DNA from: Cafeteria roenbergensis
Lineage: Eukaryota > Sar > Bigyra > Bicosoecida > Cafeteriaceae
Reading direction: 5' to 3'
Length of the DNA stretch: 64,000 bases
Assembly (NCBI GenBank): GCA_008330645.1
Contig: VLTN01000009.1
Coordinates: forward strand, 558,001-622,000
Both the position numbers and the translations under genes were made by a program. Positions 10,529 through 19,899 of the stretch are shown one piece after another. Within the stretch, counting starts at the first letter, position 1, and the number at the start of each line of letters is the position of its first letter. The notes under the pieces were generated by a model. The model searched no databases, was not told the origin of the DNA, and saw only the letters and a list, made by a program, of their open reading frames with translations.

Positions 10529-11041
10529 AAAGCTGAAAAACTGGCCAATTTCTGAACATCGGAAACCGAGACCGACGACCACATCATGCAACACACACAC
10601 AATCACCCCACACAGCCACACACTCGCCTCTCCCAAGACCGCCCCACCGGCCCCTCGACCCAGCAGGACGCGGGTGATCGACCGACCACGCCAGGCGCGC
10701 CGTGGGCCGTCACGGGGGCGCGCCATGGGCCGACCCCCAGCACGGACTCCTGCGCGCGCGGTCGTGACGTGTCGTGACGACGTCGGCGTCTGGGTCCCGG
10801 GACACCACCAGGGAGGCCCGGGCGAGGCGGTGCGGGCCCCACCCCCGCTGCGGCCTCGCCGGGGGACAACGCGGTCGCCGGCCGGCTCGCGGCACCTGTC
10901 TGCAGGGAGGGTCGTGGCCCGACCACCAGCGAGGACAGCCGCGTACAAGCGCCACCCGACACAGCTGCAGCGCTCGCAAAGCGGTGAGGGGCGCGTGCGG
11001 GGCGTGTGGGGCGTGTGGGGCGGGTGGGGTGCAAAAACAAC

Positions 11042-11113
11042 TTCCCACACCGGGAATCGAACCCGGGCATCCACGGTGAGAACGTGATATCCTAGCCACT
11101 GGACCATGTGGGA
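11042..11113 (-). tRNA. tRNA-Glu (CUC), array copy 8
   Basis: Intact cloverleaf identical to copy 1. The spacer on its 3' side has one extra GGGGCGTGT unit, making this the longest period (585 bases). Confidence 0.95.
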
Positions 11114-11612
11114 AAAGCTGAAAAACTGGCCAATTTCTGAACATCGGAAACCGAGACCGACGACCACATCATGCAACACACACACAATCACCCCACACAG
11201 CCACACACTCGCCTCTCCCAAGACCGCCCCACCGGCCCCTCGACCCAGCAGGACGCGGGTGATCGACCGACCACGCCAGGCGCGCCGTGAGCCGTCACGG
11301 GGGCGCGGCGGGGCCGACCCCCAGCACGGACTCCTGCGCGCGCGGTCGTGACGTGACGACGTCGGCGTCTGGGTCCCGGGACACCACCAGGGAGGCTCGG
11401 GCGAGGCGGTGCGGGCCCCACCCCCGCTGCGGCCTCGCCGGGGGACAACGCGGTCGCTGGTCGGCTCGCGGCACCTGTCCGCAGGGAGGGTCGTGGCCCG
11501 ACCACCAGCGAGGACAGCCGCGTACAAGCGCCACCCGACACAGCTGCAGCGCTCGCAAAGCGGGGAGGGGGGCGTTGCGGGGCGTGTGGGGCGGGTGGGG
11601 TGCAAAAACAAC

Positions 11613-11684
11613 TTCCCACACCGGGAATCGAACCCGGGCATCCACGGTGAGAACGTAATATCCTAGCCACTGGACCATGTGGGA
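11613..11684 (-). tRNA. tRNA-Glu (CUC), array copy 9, one anticodon-stem variant
   Basis: Identical to the other copies except plus-strand position 11657 (A instead of G). On the sense strand this is C to T at tRNA position 28, turning the C28-G42 pair of the anticodon stem into a U-G wobble. Fold and anticodon are retained, so it is probably functional. It is the last unit; homology to the array ends 105 bases further right. Confidence 0.93.
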
Positions 11685-11789
11685 AAAGCTGAAAAACTGG
11701 CCAATTTCTGAACATCGGAAACTGAGACCGACGACCACATCATGCAACACACACACAATCACCCCACACAGCCACACACTCGCCTCTCC

Positions 11790-12313
11790 TGCGACTCAGT
11801 CCTATTTTCTCACGTTGAAAGTCAACGTAGCTGGCTTGTTTGTGTGATCCATCCTGCTTCCGCCGATATCCGAGCAATGGCTAGGTTTCGTAGCGTGTGC
11901 CACTGTATATGTCTCACCTGCACCAGCCATTGCCGGGTGGTCTGCACTCTGGCGATATGTTTGAGCTGGTATCATCATGGCGTCGGGCCTCAGCTTTGGC
12001 TCGCTGTCCAAGCTTTGCCATGTTTTATCGGATAATCCCTGAGTTCAGGCATGTGCTAGCACATGCGCCGGCTACGCGCCCAACGAGAGGGCATCGGCAG
12101 GAGCGCGGGTATATGGCGATACAATGCACACGAGACCAGTGTTGGAACACATAAAACAGAACACCTTTGCGGCCGCGACGCACCGTAACGAGCAGCGCTC
12201 GCGGGCTGCAAAGTGAGGGTTCGACAATACACTGCACACGAATCCCAGGACTCCCCGTCAACTGTCCCAACGGGACGAGAATTTCGGCTGTGAACAATAA
12301 GCTGATGCTCCGT
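11790..12313. other. Intergenic stretch, less GC-rich, no gene recognised
   Basis: Between the array end and the NHL-type gene. It is visibly richer in A and T than its surroundings. A short element is repeated (ACAATGCACACGA at 12121-12133; ACAATACACTGCACACGA at 12224-12241). I see no convincing open frame, RNA gene or transposon terminus. Confidence 0.5.
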
Positions 12314-13711
12314 CTACATTCTAGCACTCGATACCTGGCGTCGATGGGGCCTTGTCGTGTTGACGACGGTCAAAGTATGCGAGTCATATGACGCGATGAC
12401 GGTTGTGCTGTCCCAAAGCAACGCAACAGCAGACGGGCCCCGAAGGCCCTTGTCCATGGCTGCCGACAACGCAGATGTCAAGCCGGGGCCACCCAGGCCG
12501 ACTTCAAGCACAGCGCTGGACTGATACGCGGTGACCACAAGGCGAGTCCCCGCCGCATCAACAGCCACGCCAACAGGCCCACGCAACAGCGGGTGGGCGT
12601 GGGGCCGGCTTCGCGCGTCAGCAAGCGCCCAAAGAGACGAGAAGTTGCGCGAAGGCATGCCAACGACACCCGCCTGACCTCCCTGCCCCTCCCGCTCTGC
12701 CTGGTCTAGTTCCAAGTTAACTAAGAGACTGCGAGATCTGGCCGCGTCGCGGCCCTCTCGAGCTGGTCCCCACAGCAACGAGCCGACGTGGCCCCCAGAA
12801 CGCGCGTCAAACGCCTCGACCGAGTTTGTCCAGTGCGAAGCGACGACTAGCGTGCCGGCCAGAGGGCCAGCGCGCACAAGGGCGATAGCCTCTGGGCCTG
12901 CGAGCGTCCTGGAGGAGGCACTGACCAAAAATCCGAGGAATTCGCCAGTCAAGAGGCTGAACCGCGAAACCGACCCCGCAATGAAGTTGGCAACAAGAAG
13001 CTCATCCACATGCCCGACGGACCCCGACCGGGACAGGGACGACGCCGGCAGCACAGCAAGGCCTTCCGGACTGTCCAGCGATCGAGAGTCTCCCACGTGC
13101 CCAAGGAACGCACCGTCCTGGCTCCTGAAGGCAAGCACCTGGTCCGAGCCGAACGACGCAACCAGGACCACCCCTCGCCAAGTTGCGAGCCCCCAAGGGC
13201 CGTCAAGTACCGCGCACCCCCCGGGCCCGCGCGAAAACAGCGGTCGGACTGGCCGATTTGGGAGCGGCCCACCCGCAGTGGGCTGACTTTGCAGGCAGTA
13301 CACGCCAGCGGCAAACTCCTCCAGCCGCAGTGCAGAGTCCGTCCCCCTCCACACAGCGCCTGCTGCAGCACCGTCACCAGAACGGGCCGATGTGACCGGA
13401 ACCGTGCCCCTGAGCACCTGATCGGACATGAACGACGAGACAAGGAATTGGCCGCGTGGCAGCGGCAGCAGGGCAACGGGATGCTGGAGCCTTGGCGCGC
13501 CTGGCTGCCTCCGCCCCCCCCCAAACGAAGCAAGCAGCTTATCCATGTCGCCAGCTGCGCCAAGCAGCGCGGAGAGGCCCGCGTTGCCTGTGGCTGCTGG
13601 CTGCTGTTCGAGAGCGCCTGCTTGTTCTCGCACCGCGCAGGCCAAGACCACGAGCATGGCCACGGCCCGGACGGCCGGCACGCGAGAGCTCCCCACCCAC
13701 AGGTGCGACAT
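12314..13711 (-). CDS. Secreted NHL/SMP-30-like beta-propeller protein
   Basis: A single-exon frame of 465 residues starting at an ATG. Residues about 12-33 (VRAVAMLVVLACAV) form a hydrophobic segment that reads as a signal peptide or N-terminal anchor. The rest repeats a pattern in which a short strand such as GVVLVASFGSDQVLAF, DELLVANFIAGSVSRF or GTLVVASHWTNSVEAF is followed by G..LG, with LDGPWGLA, LDSPEGLAV, LAGPEAIAL and LRGPVGVAVD between them. This spacing is typical of NHL-repeat or gluconolactonase-like six-bladed propellers. The function is likely extracellular ligand or carbohydrate binding; no catalytic residues can be assigned. It lies 181 bases downstream of the kinesin gene on the same strand. 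Confidence 0.72.
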   Translation of the reverse strand: MSHLWVGSSRVPAVRAVAMLVVLACAVREQAGALEQQPAATGNAGLSALLGAAGDMDKLLASFGGGRRQPGAPRLQHPVALLPLPRGQFLVSSFMSDQVLRGTVPVTSARSGDGAAAGAVWRGTDSALRLEEFAAGVYCLQSQPTAGGPLPNRPVRPLFSRGPGGCAVLDGPWGLATWRGVVLVASFGSDQVLAFRSQDGAFLGHVGDSRSLDSPEGLAVLPASSLSRSGSVGHVDELLVANFIAGSVSRFSLLTGEFLGFLVSASSRTLAGPEAIALVRAGPLAGTLVVASHWTNSVEAFDARSGGHVGSLLWGPAREGRDAARSRSLLVNLELDQAEREGQGGQAGVVGMPSRNFSSLWALADARSRPHAHPLLRGPVGVAVDAAGTRLVVTAYQSSAVLEVGLGGPGLTSALSAAMDKGLRGPSAVALLWDSTTVIASYDSHTLTVVNTTRPHRRQVSSARM

Positions 13712-13892
13712 GCTCGGCGAGGATACCAGCTGACGGGCCGGCGCTCAGAGTGTGTCAGATGCAGCGCGGTTGTCCACGCAAGGCGGATGACGTGGCATGC
13801 AGACGTTTGGAATGTCATTTGCACGCGTTGCCGAAAGACGAACACACGAGCCCCAGCAGTTCGAAGCCCGCATGCGCAATGCCTCACCGCGG

Positions 13893-16800
13893 TCAATGCT
13901 CGCCGTCCTGCCGAGCGGACAGTTTCGGGACGACCCCCCAGCTCCGTGCCTCAGCCTCGTCGCCCTGTGACGGCGCCGGAGGCGGCAGCGAGGCTCCGTC
14001 GTCAACTTCCCCGCTCTGCGAGCCAAGCCCAGAGAGTGTGCCGCGCATCGGAGCCGGGCCGACGACGCGTCGGCCCAAGCCACCGGGCCTTGCTGCGTCC
14101 ATCTGGCGGGGCTCCTCGAGAGGGGGCGATGGAGTGTGGCGGCGCGCGGCCGAAGCCGGCGCAAGCGACGAGGAGACCCCCACCCCAGGCGGCGGGCGCG
14201 CCAGCCCAGCCGAAAACCTGTCACGCCTCGGAGCGCCGAACAGTTCGGAGACTCCAGTCCGCCGAGCAGCCAGACCCCCTCCCAGCACCGGCACAGCGTC
14301 GTCGCCGCCGCCCGGAGACATGAGGGCTGCAGCCGCACCACTCGGAGCGGGAACTGGAAGCGCAGCCGCAAGCATCCCGTTGGCAACGTTCTGGTGTCGC
14401 CCCCCAGGCTGCAGCCTCGAGGCCGACGGCGCCGCTCGTCGAAGGGCGTGGACAGCGCCAGCGCCTGTGCCAGCGGCGGCGGGCCCCTCCCCGCTCGCAC
14501 TGCCCTCCGTCGCGCGGTGGGCAGTGGCTCGGTCTGCTGTGTCCCGCTCGCCTGCTCCGCTGCCCACGGCATCCGCAAGCTGGCCCGGCTCAGGGGCCGA
14601 CGGGAGCGCAGCTGGTCGAAGCGCCGCCGCAGGGCTGTGCCCCGCGGCAGGCGCCGCGCCCCCGGCCGCAAAGCGCGACGCACCGCCACCCCCGCCAGCC
14701 CCGGCCCCGCGGCCCGAGCGACGGCGCTGCACTGCGGCTGGTCCGGCCGGCAGGGCGTACGGCGAGACTGCCGGGGCGCCTGCTGCCTTCCGGCGCCTGC
14801 CCCCCTGCCCCCCCCCGCCGCTGCCCCCCCCCGCCGCAGCGTCCCCTGGCCAGCTCGGACGGCGCTTCAGGTGCCGAGAGTGGGCGTGGGGAGAAGACGA
14901 GCCAGCGCTGCCTTCCGCGACGGCAGGCATGGCGGCTGCACTGCTGCTTGCGGCAGCGCTCCGGCCGCTGCCAGCCCCAGCCCTTCCAGTGCCCCCGCGA
15001 GGATCCGGCGTGCGGCCCGAGCCGCGGTCTGCAGCTGCGCCGGCATCGCCACCGAGCGGTGCCAAGTCTGCCTCGCTGCGCGTGTGCGCACCGTGGGCCC
15101 CGCGCACCTCTGCTCGCCTGGCCCGCAGCCGCGCCTTGGCAAGGCGGGTGCGCTGGGCGTGCCGCCGAGAGCGGGGCGAGAGCGCAGCGCTGCCAAGGTC
15201 CCCCCCTGCACCATCCTCGTCGGCGTGGCTTGTCGGGGACGACGCCGTCGAGTCCGGCACGCCGGGCTGCGCAGAGCGCGACTGCTCCGACGAGCCCTCG
15301 CCGCGCCAGGCGTGAGTCGGCGCACCTCCAAGCTTCCCTGCAGCGGCGGCCGAGTACGGCCCGCCAGCTGGCCGGCGGTCACGCCCTCGGTCGTCCGTCG
15401 CGGCGCGGTGGTGCCAAGCAGACGCAGGCCCACCCTCGCCGCCGGGCCCGCTGCGCCCCTGCATGCCCAGCGTCGCCTCAGAGGGGCCTCGCGGAATTCG
15501 TGGGGTGACCATGCCGCCAAGCCCGCCTCCACCGTCGCCAGCGGGCATATCTGCTCCCGAGCCAGGAGCCGCAGGATGGCGCAAGAGCCCCCCCTGCCCG
15601 TGGCCGTGGTCGCCGCCGTGGCTTGGCCGACCCCTGCCGACCCGCGCTTCGTTTGCCCGGTGTCTCCGGCGCCCACCCCCATCGGCTTCGCCGCCAACCG
15701 CCCCGGATCGCACATTGGACGTTGCTCGGCGAGCCCGGCCGTTGGCCCCGGCCGCGCTGTCGTCGGCCGGGGCCCCCCATCGCGACGCGACCGAGCCGCT
15801 GCCACCTCCCGCCCGATTCGACACAGACCGGCCGACCAGGCCAAGCGGCGCTCCCGCGCCTCCGCGCTGCGGCGCCGCACCTGCCTCACGCCGGCCCGCT
15901 GCCTCCCGCCGGAGTGGGTCGGCTGGCTCTGCCCACCGCGGCCCGGCGTTGACTGGCGAAGGAAGTGGCCGCCTTCCCGACCGGGGTGCGTCGCTGTCCC
16001 GACCGTCACGGACCCGGCGCCCGGATACAGCGCCTGACGGGTCCGGCGTGTCCCCAGGGTGCGGAGCTGCCATCGCAGGGTCGGTGGGGTGGCGGGGCCT
16101 GTGCCTGCCACGCGCAGCCTCCACCTCCTTCACGGCGGCCTGCGCCGCGCCAGCTGCTGCGTGAGCGGCTTGGACCGCCCCCCTGGCGCGCGTTTTGAGC
16201 AGCATGGGATCGTCTGCGGCCTTGCCGCCTCCAGGTGCAAGCGCGCCCGCGTGGCCCGACGCGGCGCCAGGGAGCGGGTCCCACACGCTCCCCGACGACG
16301 CGCTCGCAGCCTCTGCACCGCCGGAGGAGGGTGGCGGCGGCGGCAGAGCCGGGGAGGGCGGTGCCACGAGCACTGGCGACGTCGGACGCCTGCCGCTGGC
16401 GAGTGGCTGCTGATGCGGGTCAGCCTGAGCGTCCTTCACCGGCGGCTGCCCCCGGGCAGGGGCAGGTTCCGCCGGATCCTTGCCAAGAGCGAGCGCGGCA
16501 GCGGCTCGCGCCATCTCAGACGCTGCCTGAGCAACACTCAGGGTGCCGTCTGGGTCCAGTCCTTGCGCCGCCGCGGCAGCAGCCACGGAAGACGACCCCA
16601 CAGCAACGTCGCTGAGCGGTGGGAAGCGCACTGGCTGCCCGTTGGCGTGGAAGGGGCCGTCGGGGTGTGGCAGGCGGATGCCGGCGCGCCGGGCCGACAG
16701 CTGCTTCCCGGCATCGATGTCGTCGTCGTCGTCGGCGTCCTTGCCGGCAGACTCGTGGTGCTTGCTAGCCCTGGAGAGCGCCCCACTGGCAGCACTGCCG

Positions 16801-19555
16801 CCGTCTTCGTCGTCATCACGGTCCTCCTCGTCGTCCTCGTCGTCCTCCTCCTCTTCGTCGTCGTCGTCGTCGTCCCCGTCGCTCAGCCGAAGCTCGTTGT
16901 CAATTGCCGCAACCGCTGCAAAGTCCACAAGGTGCGCGAGCCCGTGCGAGGTGATGACATCTGCCTGCTGGGCAATAAGCCGGTCACGCGCCCGGATTTG
17001 GAGGCGGAGCCGTCTCAGCTCCAGGTCCTTCCTCCGCAGCACCGCGGCGTGAAGCATCCGACTGTGCTCCAGCTCCATGTTCTCGAGCTCCAGCACGCCC
17101 ACCCTGCGCGCGCGACGCGCAGCAGGACGACAAACAACGTAAACGCAGCAGCCAAAAAGATGTGGCTTTCGCTGGAATCGGCCATGGCAAACACAGCACG
17201 GGGCCTGCCGGGCGACAACAGTGTGGAGCTCCGCCCCGCAAACAACTGCCAGGCCACGAGAAGCTCGCAAGTCCTGCCACGCACCACACGGAGCAATCTC
17301 ACCGGTATTGCAAGTCCAACAGGTCCCTTCGCTCGCGGGAGCTGGAGTGAGCCTCGATGTCCGTGCGCAGCTCCTTGGCCTCGCTCTCATTCTCCTTGAG
17401 CCGTCTGAGCAAGTCTCTCTTCGCCTCACTGTTCGTGGCCACAGTTGCGCGAAGCTTTTCAACGGTCGACCGAGCAGCTGCTTTGTCCCTGCTGTGGCGT
17501 GCGGCTGCGCTCGAATCGGAGGAGCGGTCCACCTGCGCCGAGTGCTCGGCCCTTGCCGCGTCGAGCTGCTTGCGGCTGATCTCCGATCGGTTCTGCGCGT
17601 TGACCGCCTCGAGGTCGATGAGCGCACGCCGCAGCTGCATCCGCTCGCGGAAGTTTCCCACAAGTCGCCCGCGCAGCTCCTGGGCGCGGTCCCCACTATC
17701 GGTTGCCCCCATGCCACCGGCTGGGTCCTTCCTGGGCGAGCCCGAGCGCAAGGATCCTGGCGACGCGGCTGCTGGCGACCGCAGAGACCCGCCTGTCACG
17801 GCACGCGGGCTGAAACCCACCACCTCACTGACGCCCCTGTGCGACGATGCAGGGCCACCTGCGGCTGGGTGGCCGCCTTCTGCGTCGCCTTGCTCAGCGA
17901 TGCGGTGCTGCAGAGTTGCAATTTCGCCCCGCAAGTTGCCGATGAGCTCCTCGTACTGGCTGATGTGGTAGTTGACGCGGAGCACGTTGCGTGTCACCTT
18001 GGTCTTGATTTTCTTGGCTCGGTCGGCGTACTTGAGCGTGTTGAGGGTTTCCTCGAAGGAGCGCGCGGCGGGGCTGATGGCCGCGATCATGACGGTGCGG
18101 CAATTGCCCCCGAGGCTGTCCTTCAGCAAGCGAGTCAGCTTGGAGTCGCGGTAGGGGATATAGGACCCCTTGCGAGCGGATCCAAGCGCATTGATGACGT
18201 TGCCCAGCGCGAGCAGAGAGCGGTTGATGTTGGCGCCCTCGCGCAGTCGAATGCCGCGGTTTTGCGTGTTGGACGCCCTCTCCGATCCCGCCAGGTCGAG
18301 CATTGTGAGCTTACCGATGCGCACCTGGTCCCCTCCGAGCTCCTGCGCGTCCGGACCGTAGGGGGGGGAAGAGGGTGAGGAAGAGGGGGGGTGGCGTGCG
18401 GGGGAAGGAGGAGCAGGAGAGCTCTGGTGCTCTGGCCGCCGCACAGCTGCCGTCGTTCAGACGCGCCTGGCGCGCACGCAGGTGGCGTTCTCAAAGCACG
18501 GCGGGGGCAAACGCCAGCTCACCTTTTGCTCGACGACGATTTGCAGCACGGCGTGTGAGCGAGAGGACTCCTTGTTCGCCGCCGTGGCTTCTTGAGTGCG
18601 GTTCCGGTTCCCCGTGGCCAGCAGCTCCATCACCTCCGCAGGGGAGTCGACGGAGAACTCTGCGACCCCAGCAACCTGAGGCCCCCGCACCGGGTCCTCC
18701 CGCAGGTCCAGGTAGTCGTCGCCGCCAGCCAGCAAGTCCCTGATGTTCTCGTTGTAAATCTCGACGTAGCTCAGCGTCACCTTGACGTCCATGGTGGGAG
18801 CAGCGGCTGCTGCGCCCCCCGCTCGGCCCCCACCGGACGAGCCGGCACCGGGGCGCCGAGCCACCGGTCCCGCTGCGCTCACGCGCTCGTACAGCTCCTT
18901 GAGCGTCTGCAGCATGATGCCCGGCGACTCGGTCGTCCCAAGCATCGTAAAGGTCTTCCCGCTCCCCGTCGCGCCGTACGCAAGCACGGTCGCGTTGTAG
19001 CCGGACATCACACCTGCGACGGGTTGTGTGCGTGTTTTGCACGTGCGTGTAGCAGGGGTGAAGAGGCGGGGGAGAAGTGCACGGGTCAGGGGTGCCGAGT
19101 CGGAGCGCGGCGTCGCTGCCGAAAGCTGCATCCAGGGGACCCGATGCCGTCGCCGCGGCGCCGACTCGCAGATCGACGCCACACCGCGCCCTTTCCTATA
19201 GGGTGGAGACGGTACGCGTCGGTGCGCGCGCGAATCGGGTGCCATGGGGCGCCGCAAGAGGCGTGCGCGGCTGCAGCGGCTCACCGTCGAGCAAAAACGC
19301 GGTCGTCTGAGCGTAGATCCGGGCCGTAGGGACCTCCGGGCCGAAAGCGTGGTCAAACGCGTACTGCCGTTCCCTGCTCCGGCCCTTGCGAAGAACGTCC
19401 GACGCGGCGCGGCCGGGGTCACGGCAAACAACGACTTTTCCGTCCACCACCTCGACCGTCGACCGCCCCTCGCGCTCCCAGAGCGGCCGCACGCGCACGC
19501 AAACGAGGATGTTGGATTTCCCCGCCCACATGGACTTCTTGATGGCCGCGGCCAT
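13893..19555 (-). CDS. Kinesin-8 family microtubule motor, four exons
   Basis: Exons 19555-19285, 19013-18523, 18342-17303 and 17103-13893; introns of 271, 180 and 199 bases all begin GTGAG. The joined product has 1,670 residues. The motor domain is near residues 10-370: P-loop GATGSGKT at 104-111, switch I SSRSH at 240-244, switch II DLAGSE at 270-275, and [13 protein letters not shown] ending near 367. The phrases [24 protein letters not shown] and the neck [16 protein letters not shown] match kinesin-8 (KIF18/KIF19/Kip3), plus-end motors that regulate microtubule length in spindle or cilia. The neck is followed by a coiled coil, a second helical block ([14 protein letters not shown]), an unbroken acidic Asp/Glu run (plus-strand 16803-16890) and about 1,000 residues of low-complexity Ala/Gly/Pro/Arg sequence. 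The start is the first ATG before the motor (MAAAIKKS). Motor identity is secure; the tail is unlike known kinesins. Confidence 0.95.
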
Positions 19556-19899
19556 GGCAGCCGTCCGCGCGGGAACTGCGTGCCCCTGCGGCCGCCGTTG
19601 CTGTGCGTCTCGGCTGCGCGCCCCAGCAGGGGGGGGGAACCGCGAGGGCTTGGGGCGGCGTACCGGCCAGACGGTGCTGCCCGGCGCCTCTGTGCCGGGC
19701 GCCGAGAGTCTGGCAGCCGTGGACGGCCGCTCTGTCCCTGGCGCGCCGTTCGGGGCCAAGCAGAACGGCGCAGCTCGATATTTGCCCGTCGCAAGCGACT
19801 GCGAGCAGCGCGCTCTGCTGGGGGCTTCCGGCAGCAGGTGCCCCAGCGGCACGGCGCCCGGCCGCTCCGCAGGGCCGTAGATCGCCGGGCCCGCGCGGC
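19556..19899. promoter_or_regulatory. Divergent promoter between kinesin-8 and coiled-coil gene
   Basis: Only 344 bases separate the two ATGs, which point away from each other, so both promoters and both 5' UTRs must lie here. No TATA box is apparent. Co-regulation is inferred from the layout. Confidence 0.5.

Larger units (their letters stand above)
6849..11789. repeat. Tandem array of ~577-bp units, each with a minus-strand tRNA-Glu(CUC)
   Basis: Nine units in head-to-tail order. tRNA starts fall at 6996, 7575, 8151, 8729, 9304, 9880, 10457, 11042 and 11613, a period of 571-585 bases. Each unit holds a tRNA gene, a T5 terminator on its 3' side (A5 on the plus strand), a conserved block upstream of the tRNA (plus strand AAAAGCTGAAAAACTGGCC, then CAATTTCTGAACATCGG), and a GC-rich spacer. 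The outermost homology begins at about 6849 (CTCGCGGCACCTGTC) and ends at about 11789 (CTCGCCTCTCC). Units are nearly identical over the spacer as well as the tRNA, so the array expanded recently or is homogenised. Open frames across the array are by-products of its GC content. Confidence 0.97.

Noticed and set aside
8875-11641. Long minus-strand open frames (about 500 residues) across the tRNA array
   Set aside because: They read through tRNA genes and spacers of a tandem repeat in a GC-rich region, so stops are rare. The translated sequence is the tRNA and spacer repeated, with no protein-like pattern.
6849-11789. CRISPR-like regularly spaced repeats
   Set aside because: The period is ~577 bases and the whole unit repeats, with no short spacers. 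Each unit holds a canonical tRNA gene, and the context is eukaryotic.
13456-15315. 619-residue plus-strand open frame opposite the kinesin-8 tail
   Set aside because: It is the antisense shadow of a GC-rich exon with clear coding continuity on the minus strand, and its composition is Ala/Pro/Arg noise.
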